From NCBI RefSeq assembly GCF_031202265.1, contig NZ_CP100604.1, positions 8,786,501 to 8,850,500 on the forward strand: DNA of 64,000 bases, given 5' to 3'. The notes under the pieces were generated by a model. That model searched no databases. It was not told the DNA's origin and saw only the letters and a list, made by a program, of their open reading frames with translations. Below, piece by piece: positions 27,920 to 36,880 of this stretch. The stretch comes from Bradyrhizobium sp. Ash2021. Lineage in GTDB: Bacteria; Pseudomonadota; Alphaproteobacteria; Rhizobiales; Xanthobacteraceae. Each line of letters starts with the position of its first letter. Within the stretch, counting starts at the first letter, position 1. The translations under genes were made by a program, and so were the position numbers.

Positions 27920-29113
27920 TCAGACGACATCCCGTGCGTGCAAATCCGCGATCGCGCTGGCATCATAGCCGAGCGAACTCAGCACCTCGTCGGTGTGGGC
28001 GCTGAGTTCGGGCGCCATGGAATCGAGCCTGCCGCCGCCATGGGCGAGCTGGAAGCCGGTGCCGGCAAAGCGCAGACGGCCATAGGGCGTATCGATCTCC
28101 TGAACTGCGCGGCGCGCCGCGATCTGCGGATGATCGATCACCTCCTCGATCTTCCAGATGCTGGCGCAGGGCGCGCCGGCCGCGTCGAGGATTTTCTCCC
28201 ATTCGCGCGGATCCTTTTTCGACAGCGCTTCCTCAATGATGGCGCGCAGCGCCGGCTCGTTTTCCTGCCGTGCGAACCAATCGGCGAAGCGCGGGTCTTC
28301 CAGCGCGTCGGCGCGGCCGAGCGCGGTCATCAGCGCGCGGTATTGCTTCTCGCTGTTCACCGCCAGCAGCAAATAGCCCTGGCCTGCCTTGAACAGATTG
28401 GCCGTCGGCCTGCGGCTCACGGCCTGATTGCCGGACAGTTGCTGGCGATGGCCCGCGACCGAATAATCCGCCACCTGTCCCGACAGGAACGCCAGCGTTG
28501 CCTCGAGCATGGAGACGTCGACCAGTTGCCCCTTGCCGGTATGGGTGCGCTGGAACAGCGCGCTCGACACGCCGAACGCGGCAGTGGCGCCGGACAGCAC
28601 GTCGCAGACCGCAAAGCCGGCGCGGGTCGGCCCGGTCTCCTCGTGACCCGTGATCGCCATGATGCCCGACATCGCCTGGATCTTGCCGTCATAGCCGGCG
28701 CCATTGCGCTCCGGGCCGGTCTGGCCAAAGCCCGAGATCGCGCAATAGATCAGTTTTGGATTGATCTCCGACAGCGCGGCGTAGCCGATGCCGAGCTTGT
28801 CCATCACGCCGGGGCGAAAATTCTCCATCACCACGTCGGCCTGCGCGGCAAGCTGCTTGACGATGGTGATCGCCTCCGGCTTCGAGAGGTCGAGCGTCAG
28901 GCTGCGTTTGTTGCCGTTGATCGCCTGCCAGCCGGGGGCCAGACCGCGTTCGGCCCATTCCCGGCTGAGGGGCGTGCGGCGCATGTCCTCGCCTTCGCGC
29001 CGCTCCACCTTGATGACGTCGGCGCCGAGCAGGGCGAGCTGGTAGCTGGCGTAGGGGCCTGCAAGCACCTGCGTGAAGTCGAGAATCTTCACGCCTTCGA
29101 ACGGTCGGGTCAA
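27920..29113 (-). CDS. CoA-transferase family III (CaiB/BaiF) protein
   Basis: A 397-residue cytoplasmic enzyme. It starts FEGVKILDFTQVLAGPYASYQLALLGADVIKVE, split here by the family hallmark VLAGP, with GDEMRR-like EGEDMRRTPLS and a conserved aspartate in a VDVSMLEA stretch. Family members swap CoA between carboxylic acids. The start is TTG, supported by aggagga eight bases upstream; this matters because there is no in-frame ATG near the N-terminus. It is downstream of a GrdB-like gene but a long hairpin repeat separates them. Confidence 0.9.
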   Translation of the reverse strand: MTRPFEGVKILDFTQVLAGPYASYQLALLGADVIKVERREGEDMRRTPLSREWAERGLAPGWQAINGNKRSLTLDLSKPEAITIVKQLAAQADVVMENFRPGVMDKLGIGYAALSEINPKLIYCAISGFGQTGPERNGAGYDGKIQAMSGIMAITGHEETGPTRAGFAVCDVLSGATAAFGVSSALFQRTHTGKGQLVDVSMLEATLAFLSGQVADYSVAGHRQQLSGNQAVSRRPTANLFKAGQGYLLLAVNSEKQYRALMTALGRADALEDPRFADWFARQENEPALRAIIEEALSKKDPREWEKILDAAGAPCASIWKIEEVIDHPQIAARRAVQEIDTPYGRLRFAGTGFQLAHGGGRLDSMAPELSAHTDEVLSSLGYDASAIADLHARDVV

Positions 29114-29134
29114 TTCAGTTTCCTCCTGCTGCTT

Positions 29135-29283
29135 CTTCCCCTCTCCCCTTGTGGGAGAGGGTGGACGCGATGCGAAGCATCGCGGACGGGTGAGGGGTCT
29201 CTCTCCGCGAACACCGAATGCGCGGTGAGAGACCCCTCATCCGGCGCTTCGCGCCACCTTCTCCCACAAGGGGAGAAGGGAAG
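29135..29283. repeat. Long inverted repeat between GrdB-like and CaiB-type genes
   Basis: Outer arms ccctctccccttgtgggag and ctcccacaaggggagaag, with inner arms ggtgaggggtctctc and gagagacccctcatcc, form a nested hairpin of about 149 bases. It fills most of the spacer between the two genes. Such bimodular palindromes are common in rhizobial genomes and could end transcription or stabilise upstream RNA. Confidence 0.85.
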
Positions 29284-29291
29284 TAGCCGCG

Positions 29292-30221
29292 TTACGCCGC
29301 CCTGTTGCCGCGCGCGATCTCTTTCTGCTTGTCGAATTCGGCGCGACGCCGCGCCAGTTCTTCCGGGCTCATCTGTGCGATGTTGTTGTAGTCGAGCTTC
29401 CAGGACGCGTCCTCGCTCCAGCGCAGCGGCGACTGCATCGTGGTGCGCGCGCCGGAAGCCGTCTCCAGCAGACGCAACGCCAGCTCCAGCGTCAGCGCCT
29501 GCGACTCGACACCATGCGGCTTGCCGGCGGAGTTGCCGAGCGGGAAATCAGAGAACAGGAAGCGCGGCACCGCGGCGTGCTCGACGATATCCTTGGCGCA
29601 TCCCATCACCACGGTGGCAATGCCGTTGGCTTCGAGGTGGCGGGCAACCAAAGCGGCGGTCTGGTGGCACACCGGGCAGTTCGGCACCAGCACGGCGACA
29701 TCGACCTTGTCGGCGAGGCAGCGGGCGAGGATGTCCGGAGCATCGACGTCGATCGTCACCCGATGGCTGCGATTGGTCGGCGCGCCGAAGAAGCGCGGCG
29801 CGACCTCGCCGATCCGGCCTAAGGCTTTCGCCTTCAGAAGCTGCGGCAGCGGAAACCAGGTGCCGCTGTCGGTCGCAGCGGTGTGCTTGCGGTCATAGCC
29901 GATATGCGAGATGCGCAGGTCGTGCGGCTTTGAAGTGTCGCCGTCATAGACTTGGTAGAATTTGGCGCCGCCATTGTACGCGGCGCCCGGACCCTGATCG
30001 CCCTTCGCCGGATCGAACGGCGCGGCGGTGGTGATGATCGTCACGCGCGATTGCGAGAGCGGCTTTTTCAGCGGCTGGAACGGCGCATCGACATAATGCG
30101 CCCAACGATACGGCGTGGTGTAACCGATCGCGGAGTAGTAGTCGCGGGTCCGCTGCATATAGGGGACCGGGGAATCGTAGTCGGGCGCAAAGCCGAGTTG
30201 GTCGTCGAGCGAGCCGGACAT
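29292..30221 (-). CDS. GrdB-like reductase-family protein with CxxC
   Basis: A 309-residue cytoplasmic protein resembling the B-component (GrdB/PrdB) of glycine, sarcosine, betaine and proline reductases of anaerobes. The key segment reads VLVPNCPVCHQTAALVAR; in the clostridial enzymes the first position of this motif can be selenocysteine, here both are TGC cysteine codons. Other parts (VDVAVLVPN, VVMGCAKDIVEHAAVPRFL, DFPLGNSAGKP) also fit. The start has aggaga upstream. No GrdA/GrdC partner lies nearby, so an aerobic role is likely and unknown. Confidence 0.75.
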   Translation of the reverse strand: MSGSLDDQLGFAPDYDSPVPYMQRTRDYYSAIGYTTPYRWAHYVDAPFQPLKKPLSQSRVTIITTAAPFDPAKGDQGPGAAYNGGAKFYQVYDGDTSKPHDLRISHIGYDRKHTAATDSGTWFPLPQLLKAKALGRIGEVAPRFFGAPTNRSHRVTIDVDAPDILARCLADKVDVAVLVPNCPVCHQTAALVARHLEANGIATVVMGCAKDIVEHAAVPRFLFSDFPLGNSAGKPHGVESQALTLELALRLLETASGARTTMQSPLRWSEDASWKLDYNNIAQMSPEELARRRAEFDKQKEIARGNRAA

Positions 30222-30360
30222 GGTTGTTTCTCCTGCGTTTCCACCGCGAGATCGTAAATCGACCTTTGGTCCAGACTAGAGATAGTCCGCCGGTTCCTCA
30301 ACTGCCGAAATAGCAATTCAGCCCCCGCGACCGGCCCCAGGCCAGCCTCGAACAGCAAGG

Positions 30361-30447
30361 TCGTCATTGCGAGCGAAGCGAAGCAATCCACTCTTTCTTT
30401 GCGCGGAACGATGGATTGCTTCGTCGCTTCGCTCCTCGCAATGACGA
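30361..30447. repeat. Hairpin repeat (cattgcgag...gaagcaatcca family), second copy
   Basis: Outer arms tcgtcattgcgag and ctcgcaatgacga, inner arms aagcaatcca and tggattgctt. It is the same family as 16552-16643. A half-copy lies at 31138-31168 on the far side of the mosaic repeat. Confidence 0.85.
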
Positions 30448-30514
30448 CCCTCTGGCGGACATAATCCCGCGTTCTCGCGGCATATGACGCCCGAGTTTTG
30501 CTCTGAACTTCCCG

Positions 30515-31110
30515 CCCACTGCAAACAGAGGGCGCAGGGAAGACCGGGTGCGCGCTGCACCCGCGGTCTCGTGTGCAAAATTGTGCGAAGAACCGCACAC
30601 GAGCATACAGGTTCAGCGGAGGCATCCGGCCTTCCCTGCGCAATGGTTTTACGGCTTATAGCGCGCTCTCCCCGGCGACGAATTCCTTCTTGTCACCGTC
30701 ATCGGCGGATTAAAGGTCTTGTCGAACCCGGTTGGGCCGACATCGCCTCCGTCGACTTGACACCAGCAACGGGCGCCAGGACCACACGCTTTTGCCGTAC
30801 GCAGCCGTCCGTCTTCGCCTAAAAGGCTTCGCCGGGACAGGCCCGTCTCGACCTAAAGGCTTCATCGAACATTGGCGCCGTCGTCTTGCGCTGACGATAT
30901 CGCTCACGGGACAAGCCCGCCCTGCAATTCCGCTTCACGCCGACGCTGCCGCGTCCACCGCATCCCACCGCGCGTTTCGTGACGATCGCGACCCGCCCCT
31001 CTTCTCGGGTGAGACGGGCGGAGAAATGCCACTGATTTGCCCTATCAGGGCAAGCGGAATATTTTTGTCGAGAGGGCTGGACAGACTTTTGGTGATTTGC
31101 CCGTCGGGTC
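30515..31110. repeat. Dispersed mosaic repeat, copy B
   Basis: This segment corresponds to the reverse complement of 15935-16470 (see copy A). It holds the gcgctgcacccgcggtctcgtg block, the agcatacaggttcagcgga block, the ccggcgacgaattc block and the gatttgcccgtcggg block in the expected order. Frames here are short and carry no family motifs. Together with 30361-30447 and 31138-31168 it makes the gap between the GrdB-like gene and the 31.3-kb gene about 1.1 kb of repeat DNA. Confidence 0.7.
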
Positions 31111-31137
31111 AATTGGCCGCGTCCGAAAACGGTAGTT

Positions 31138-31168
31138 CGTCATTGCGAGCGAAGCGAAGCAATCCATA
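31138..31168. repeat. Half copy of the hairpin repeat family
   Basis: The sequence cgtcattgcgagcgaagcg then aagcaatcca matches the left arm of 30361-30447; the right arm is absent. It flanks the mosaic repeat on the side opposite to the full hairpin. Confidence 0.8.
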
Positions 31169-31324
31169 GCGTCGCTCGCCTTGGCCGTCGTGGATTCCCT
31201 CTGGGCAGGATAGAACGCAGCCTTGGGCGCATTCATCGGCCGGTTTAGTGCACTGACCGGAATTCCCGGCTGTGCCTATTCAGAATCTGTCATCCTTAGG
31301 TTAGGGTACCTAAAGGGAGGGGGC

Positions 31325-32104
31325 ATGCGGGAAGCAATCAGGCACGCTTGGCACGGCTCAGGGAAGCGTTGGGACGCCGGTATTCAGCAGGTCACCGGAA
31401 GCGCAGCCGGCGGCCTTCTCGTTTACCTCTTTGGGATAAAGGTGCCCCAAGAGATTCTAGACAACCCCTCCCTTGGAGCGCTGGCGGCGATAGTTGTTGG
31501 CGGCTTCACGGGCGTTATTATCACCTTTGTACTTAGGTTGTCGTGGTACGGAATCTTCCATCACCTGAGGATTAAATTGAATCCGTGGCTTGTTGGGGTG
31601 TCTTTCGGTGCCATCATCATGATCGGCGCAACGGCTGGCTATTTTTGGGACCAATCTCGCGGGCCCATCCTCTGGGATTGGAATTTTCGTTGGATCAACT
31701 ACGGCTATCTTGCGGCTCGCAACCGTATTGAAATTTCCAGGTTTGAAATAGTCGGAGAAAACAGGTGGGACGATCCCATCATTATATTGAGCGCTTTCGT
31801 TCGATCAGACATTACCAACGAAAATATCAACATGAATGTGCATCTCTGGAGGAGCGATGGCGACAATCCCGGATGGAGCCCCACAACAACCGATATAATA
31901 CCGGCAAAAGGGCGTTTCTTGCTTTATGGGAAATTCAATCCGGACCCTGACAGGTATGATGGAATATTGGATAACGAATTTAAGGAACGATTCGGCCAGT
32001 TTTCGTTTTTCTTCAACTCAAAGCTAGTCAAACGCTTTTATGCAAGCGACGTCGATAAGCTCATTCGGAAGATGTTTGAAGACAGCACAGCAAAGCCACA
32101 TTAG
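31325..32104 (+). CDS. Orphan membrane protein of unknown function
   Basis: A 259-residue protein starting MREAIRHAWHGSG, preceded by aaagggaggg, a strong ribosome-binding site that decides the start. Three hydrophobic segments lie in the first 120 residues (VTGSAAGGLLVYLFGIKV, LAAIVVGGFTGVIITFVLRL, PWLVGVSFGAIIMIGATAGY), followed by a soluble domain of about 130 residues (SRFEIVGENRWDDPI, NMNVHLWRSDGD). I recognise no family. Base composition is clearly AT-richer than the neighbours, and it is boxed in by repeats on both sides, both pointing to acquisition by transfer. Confidence 0.75.
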   Translation: MREAIRHAWHGSGKRWDAGIQQVTGSAAGGLLVYLFGIKVPQEILDNPSLGALAAIVVGGFTGVIITFVLRLSWYGIFHHLRIKLNPWLVGVSFGAIIMIGATAGYFWDQSRGPILWDWNFRWINYGYLAARNRIEISRFEIVGENRWDDPIIILSAFVRSDITNENINMNVHLWRSDGDNPGWSPTTTDIIPAKGRFLLYGKFNPDPDRYDGILDNEFKERFGQFSFFFNSKLVKRFYASDVDKLIRKMFEDSTAKPH

Positions 32105-32108
32105 AGCT

Positions 32109-32268
32109 CGTAGGGCGGATTGGAGCCGAAGCCGTAATCCGCCGTTCTAAGCCTGTGCGTCGATTGCATTCACGACGATCATTCGGCATCGGTTGCGGAA
32201 TAGCACAGGGGACGTCCGCATCGGAGCCGCAAGCGGCGGATTACGCCTTCGGCTCAATCCGCCCTACG
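32109..32268. repeat. Inverted repeat (tagggcggatt family)
   Basis: Arms cgtagggcggattggagccg and cggctcaatccgccctacg surround a loop of about 110 bases, with aagccgtaatccgcc and ggcggattacgcctt extending the pairing. A short cousin (gatggcggatcgcgatccgccctacg type) lies near 32403-32428. The spacer between the orphan membrane gene and the DUF1330 gene contains little else. Confidence 0.8.
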
Positions 32269-32441
32269 CGCTATTGATGGCGAGTCGCGGCAAGCGTTAA
32301 GGAGAAAAGGAAACAAGAGCGACATTCCGCTCGTTGCCATCAATTGCTCCACGCGGGTGGTCATCAAGGTCGGCCGCGCCGCGGCTCCGGTCGCGCAGCT
32401 AAGATGGCGGATCGCGATCCGCCCTACGGAGCTGATCCGGG

Positions 32442-32732
32442 TTACGCGCACCCTTCGGCAAGCACCAGTTTACTCGTCGTCGTATCGTGGCGCAGCTTGA
32501 ACAGGTCTTGAATTTCAGGGTCACCCAGAAATGCTTCTGCGTTTTCGCGTTCCGGAAATTCGATGATGACCATGCGTTCGGGTTTCCAATCCCCCTCGAT
32601 CGTCGTCGGCTGAACCCCTTGAACCAGGTATTTTCCTGAATGTTTTGCGATGAACGCAGGGATTTCAGCGATGTATTTTCTGAAACCAGCAAAATCATTC
32701 ACCGACAGGTCGAGCACCAGATACGCCTTCAT
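32442..32732 (-). CDS. DUF1330 family small protein
   Basis: A 96-residue dimeric alpha+beta-barrel type protein: [19 protein letters not shown], then [24 protein letters not shown], the characteristic DUF1330 sequence. Function is unknown; the fold is related to ABM and YCII small proteins also found in this window. The ATG at 32732 is chosen because homology begins at KAYLVLD, though the frame is open to 32816. Confidence 0.85.
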   Translation of the reverse strand: MKAYLVLDLSVNDFAGFRKYIAEIPAFIAKHSGKYLVQGVQPTTIEGDWKPERMVIIEFPERENAEAFLGDPEIQDLFKLRHDTTTSKLVLAEGCA

Positions 32733-33037
32733 TCCCTGCCCCGCGAACCAGCACCAGACCAATTCGCGGTCCGGATGGAGGGCGTAGAATAAGACCGTAT
32801 GCTTCAAAGGCAACAAGGCCGCTCGCCGCTCAAAGCTGGGATTACATGACAGTCCAGCACTGTCACCGCAGTTCGGCCTCCGTAGCTGGCCTGAATTTTA
32901 TAGGTACCTCGCGGAAGCAGTGGAACTCAAACGGTTCAGAGCCCGTTCAGAATGAACTTCGCTTCCGATCCGATCAGACCCCGGGGAGGAAGAGACAGAC
33001 CGAGATTGGCCCAACAACATCACAACGGAGGCTAGCC

Positions 33038-33265
33038 ATGCCGGAATCTACCGAAATGAAGGATCACGTTTACAAGATCCTGGAGCTCGTGGGATCTTCC
33101 GAAAAAAGTATCGAGGAAGCCGTTCAGAATGCGATCACCCGCGCATCAAAGACCATTCGGGAAATGAAATGGTTCGAAGTCGTGCAGACGAGAGGCCAAA
33201 TCGAAAACGGGTCTGTTCGCCATTATCAGGTCACCTTGCGGGTTGGGTTCACACTCGAGGGGTAA
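33038..33265 (+). CDS. Dodecin
   Basis: A 75-residue flavin-binding dodecin. [33 protein letters not shown] (the tryptophan that stacks on flavin) and [15 protein letters not shown] match the family. Dodecins form dodecameric shells that store riboflavin or FMN. The start at 33038 is set by cggag upstream and by homology; the frame is open from 32846. It is a single gene. Confidence 0.92.
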   Translation: MPESTEMKDHVYKILELVGSSEKSIEEAVQNAITRASKTIREMKWFEVVQTRGQIENGSVRHYQVTLRVGFTLEG

Positions 33266-33351
33266 TTCCCGGTGCAACGCGCCGCGCCTAATCACGGCAT
33301 CACAGTCCGTGGCCACCGGCCACGGACTGGACGCCGAAACACGCGATGCGG

Positions 33352-35145
33352 TCAAACCCCCGCCACCGACGACCAGATCTCCGCCAGCTTGCGCTTGAAC
33401 GCCTGCATCCGCGTCAGCGGCGCGGCCGCTTCCTCGTCTTCCGGCAACCTGAGGCCGACCACATTGACCCGGCCGCCGCCGATGCTGCGCGCCACCAGGA
33501 CGATGGAATCGAGCGCAAGCTCGGCGCCTTCCTTCGGCGCGTGGTCGAGATGAATGTCGAAATAATCCGACAGCGTCAGCTTGCCCTGCTCTTCGTCCAC
33601 CGCCACGCCGTAGATCTCGGCCAATTCGCTGAGCGTATGCTCGCCGGAGACGACGAAGTCGCCGAGCAAATGCGGATCGGGCGCCGAACTCGGCGCCATG
33701 TCGACAAAAAAGCGATCCAGCGCCTCGGCCTTTTCCGGCGGCGCCAGCAAATAGATGTAATCGCCGGCCGCGACCGGATCGGCCTCGGTGGGCGAGAGGA
33801 TGCGCTGCTCGCGGATCACCAGCGTCGGCTTCGACCAGGACGGGATCAGCCCGCGGCGGAAATACAGGCTTTTCGCGCGCACGGGATAGCCGACCAGCTG
33901 CTGCTCGAGCTGGCCGGGCAGATCGAGCTCGACACGCCGCGGGCCGCGCTCGGCGCGCGGCAGCGCCACGTGCAGCCGCCGCGCCGCCGGCGCCAGCGTC
34001 CAGCCCTGCAGCAACAGCGAGATGATGACGACGACGAAGGCGACGTCGAAATAGAGATAGGCTTTCGACAGGCCGACCAGCATCGGGATCGAGGCGAGGA
34101 AGATCGCGACCGCGCCGCGCAGGCCGGTCCAGGCGATAAAAACCTTTTCCCGCCAGTTGAACTTGAACGGCATGAGGCACAGAAACACCGCGACCGGCCG
34201 CGCCACCAGCATCAGCACGAAAGCAATGATGACGGCTGGACCGACGCTGCTGAGCAGCCGATGCGGCGAGACCAGCAGCCCGAGCAGCACGAACATCACG
34301 ATCTGCGCCAGCCAGGTCGCGGCATCCAGGAATGTCACCACCGAATTATGCGCGCGCGTCGGCCGGTTGCCGATGATGATGCCGGCGAGATAGACCGCGA
34401 GGAACCCTGACCCGTGCGCGATCTGCGCGCCGCCGAAAATCACAAGCGCGGCCGTCGTGACGAACGGCGCATGCAGGCCCTGCGGCAGCGCCATGCGGTT
34501 GAGCGCGAGCACGACGAGGCGGCCGCCGATCACGCCCATGATCGCGCCAAGCACCGCCTCGCGGGCGAATTCCATCGCGATATGCGAGAGCGAGCTTTCG
34601 CCCCTCGAAATGAATTCGACCAGCATCAAAGTGAGGAAAATCGCGAAGGGATCGTTGGTGCCGGATTCCGCCTCCAGCGTCGCGCCGACGCGCGGGCGCA
34701 GGCGTAACCCTTGCGTGTGCACCAGCAGAAACACCGCCGCCGCGTCGGTGGATGCCACCACCGCGCCGACCAAAAACGCCTCGGTCCAGTTCAGGTCGAG
34801 CGCATATTTGGCGACCGGTGCTGTGATCAGCGCGGTCAGGAGCACCCCGATCGTGGCCAGCATCATCGACGGCGCCAGCACGGTGCGGATGCTCTGGAAG
34901 CGCGTTTTCAGCCCGCCGTCGAACAGGATCAGCGCCAGCGCCACCGATCCCACCAGATAGGTGGTGCGGACATCGTCGAACTGCAGCTGGCCGGGCCCGG
35001 AATCGCCCGCCAGCATGCCGATCAGCAGGAATGCCAGCAGCAGCGGCGCGCCGAAGCGGAGCGCAAGCAGGCTGGAGAGGATTCCGGCCATCACCAGAAC
35101 CGCGCCGAGAAGAATGGCTATGCTGACCGCGTCGAGGGAAGCCAT
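33352..35145 (-). CDS. Potassium/proton antiporter, CPA1 family (NhaP2/CvrA-like)
   Basis: A 597-residue inner-membrane protein with about 12 transmembrane segments followed by cytoplasmic regulatory regions. VASTDAAAVFLLVHTQG contains the ion-site aspartates; LEAESGTNDPFAIFLTL is the ND motif. The C-terminal half has a TrkA_C-like segment (ADPVAAGDYIYLLAPPEKAEAL) and a CorC-like segment (LSELAEIYGVAVDEEQGKL), the NhaP2 layout. Four 16-bp tandem units begin at its start codon and run upstream. Confidence 0.9.
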   Translation of the reverse strand: MASLDAVSIAILLGAVLVMAGILSSLLALRFGAPLLLAFLLIGMLAGDSGPGQLQFDDVRTTYLVGSVALALILFDGGLKTRFQSIRTVLAPSMMLATIGVLLTALITAPVAKYALDLNWTEAFLVGAVVASTDAAAVFLLVHTQGLRLRPRVGATLEAESGTNDPFAIFLTLMLVEFISRGESSLSHIAMEFAREAVLGAIMGVIGGRLVVLALNRMALPQGLHAPFVTTAALVIFGGAQIAHGSGFLAVYLAGIIIGNRPTRAHNSVVTFLDAATWLAQIVMFVLLGLLVSPHRLLSSVGPAVIIAFVLMLVARPVAVFLCLMPFKFNWREKVFIAWTGLRGAVAIFLASIPMLVGLSKAYLYFDVAFVVVIISLLLQGWTLAPAARRLHVALPRAERGPRRVELDLPGQLEQQLVGYPVRAKSLYFRRGLIPSWSKPTLVIREQRILSPTEADPVAAGDYIYLLAPPEKAEALDRFFVDMAPSSAPDPHLLGDFVVSGEHTLSELAEIYGVAVDEEQGKLTLSDYFDIHLDHAPKEGAELALDSIVLVARSIGGGRVNVVGLRLPEDEEAAAPLTRMQAFKRKLAEIWSSVAGV

Positions 35146-35208
35146 GATCGAGGGAAGCCTTGATCGAGAGAAGTCTTGATCCAGAGAAGTCCTGACTAAG
35201 GAAAGTCT
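35145..35208. repeat. Four tandem 16-bp units at the antiporter start codon
   Basis: Units are tgatcgagggaagcct, tgatcgagagaagtct, tgatccagagaagtcc and tgactaaggaaagtct. The array begins at the antiporter start codon and covers the expected ribosome-binding region and 5' leader on the minus strand. Unit number changes would alter spacing upstream of the start. Confidence 0.85.
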
Positions 35209-35461
35209 TGCGCCTTCTTAAAACCGGAGCAAATACTTGCAATTGCATCCTTATCGTCGCCACAGTTGGACGCCAACCCATTTCTCGGGATAGCGGCAAT
35301 GTGCCCGATTTAGCGACCTAACTTGCCTTGCGGGCAGGCCGTTTCAATGGCGTCTGCAGCCCGATTATGGGAATCTGCCGGACATTCGAATCAATTTTGC
35401 GAGCTAGCTTTGCGAACGAACTTTGATTGCGGGCGAACCGGCCTCGAAACGAGAATTGCCT

Positions 35462-36787
35462 ATGGATCTTGAGCTGAAGGACATCGTCGAATTTCTGCAC
35501 TCCGTCGCGCGTTCGATCGGCGCGGAGGTCACTTCGCCCTGGTTCTATCTGCAGTTCGGCCTGATTCTGACCGCAGCCGGCATGGCCTATGCCGCCGACG
35601 CCGCCATTCGCTCGCGCGTCGACATGACCTCGCTTGCGATGCGCTGGCCGCTGCCGCTGCGGCATTTCGCCCGCGTGCTGGTCTCCAGCGCCTCCACCGC
35701 GATATTCGCGATCCTGGTGATCGCGGCGCGGATCACGATGTATCACTCGACCTGGCCGAGCCGCAGTTACATGCTGATGGTGGCCGCCAAGCTGGCGCTC
35801 GCCTGGCTGATGATCCGGCTGGTGACCTCGGTGATCCGCAACGCCTTCATCGTCAAGCTGGTGTCGGTATCGGCGTGGGTGGTCGCGGCGTTGAGCATCG
35901 TCGGTCAGCTCGATTTTGCCGTGGAGGCGCTGGACTCGGATCAGGTTGCGGTCGTGCTCGGCGGCCTGCGGCTGACACCGCTGCTTCTGATCAAGGCCGG
36001 CGCGCTGCTGATCCTCGCACTGTGGCTGACCAACATCACCAGCAATTTCATCGAAGGCCGGATCAACCGCTCCAGCGACCTGACGCCGTCGATCCAGGTG
36101 CTGCTGGTGAAGATGATCCGCATGGGGCTCGTGGTGGTGGCGATCGCGATCGCGCTCGGCGCGGTCGGCATCAACCTTTCGGCGCTTGCGGTCTTCACCG
36201 GTGCGGCCGGCGTCGGTATTGGCCTGGGCTTGCAGAAGATCGTCGCCAATTTCATCAGCGGTCTCATTTTGCTGGTCGACAAATCCGTCAAACCCGGCGA
36301 TCTCGTCACCATCGGCGACAGCTCGGGACGGATCAGCGCGATGAAGACGCGCTATATCTCGGTCGCCGCCGGCGACGGCCGCGAGTTCCTGATCCCGAAC
36401 GAGGATCTGGTGACCCAGAAGGTCGTGAACTGGACCTATACCGACAAGAACACGCTGGTGAAGGTCGGCTTCGGCACCAATTACGACGCGGATCCGCGCC
36501 TGGTCTGCAAGCTGGCGATGGAAATCGCCGCGGCAGCACCGCGCGCCATCAAGAGCAAGCAGCCTAACTGCATCCTGACCGAGTTCACGGAAGCAGGAAT
36601 GAAATTCTCCCTGACCTTCTGGATCGCCGACCCCGACGGCATGGACAACGTCAAGAGCGAGGTGATGCTGGCGCTGTGGGACGCTTTCAAGCGCGAGGGC
36701 ATCCGGGTACCCTACCCGGTGCGCGAAATCCGCGTCCGCGGCGGCGCGCTGCCGGTCGAAACCATGGTCGAAGTTCCGACCAGCTGA
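35462..36787 (+). CDS. MscS-family mechanosensitive ion channel
   Basis: A 441-residue membrane protein with about five transmembrane segments before the pore helix. The pore and beta domain are typical: AAGVGIGLGLQKIVANFISG, then ILLVDKSVKPGDLVTIGD and REFLIPNEDLVTQKVVNWTY. A C-terminal alpha/beta domain follows. It releases osmolytes under hypo-osmotic stress. The ATG at 35462 is chosen over 35423 by start of conserved sequence. It is divergent from the K+/H+ antiporter, another turgor-related protein. Confidence 0.9.
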   Translation: MDLELKDIVEFLHSVARSIGAEVTSPWFYLQFGLILTAAGMAYAADAAIRSRVDMTSLAMRWPLPLRHFARVLVSSASTAIFAILVIAARITMYHSTWPSRSYMLMVAAKLALAWLMIRLVTSVIRNAFIVKLVSVSAWVVAALSIVGQLDFAVEALDSDQVAVVLGGLRLTPLLLIKAGALLILALWLTNITSNFIEGRINRSSDLTPSIQVLLVKMIRMGLVVVAIAIALGAVGINLSALAVFTGAAGVGIGLGLQKIVANFISGLILLVDKSVKPGDLVTIGDSSGRISAMKTRYISVAAGDGREFLIPNEDLVTQKVVNWTYTDKNTLVKVGFGTNYDADPRLVCKLAMEIAAAAPRAIKSKQPNCILTEFTEAGMKFSLTFWIADPDGMDNVKSEVMLALWDAFKREGIRVPYPVREIRVRGGALPVETMVEVPTS

Positions 36788-36880
36788 TGCCAACCTTGGC
36801 TTGCACTGGCCGCTCTGATCATTAAATTAGGCTACAAATCAGCCTATCCACCGCCCATTCCCGCCGAAAATGACCCGCCC

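Noticed and set aside
26801..30034. 1077-codon open frame on the plus strand
   Set aside because: Antisense shadow of the amine oxidase, CoA transferase and GrdB-like genes; it also reads through a hairpin repeat.
29292..30221. Possible selenocysteine in the GrdB-like protein
   Set aside because: The codons at the CxxC positions are both TGC, and no in-frame TGA occurs; it is a cysteine form.
35318..36793. 491-codon open frame on the minus strand
   Set aside because: Antisense to the MscS channel; composition is that of a shadow frame.
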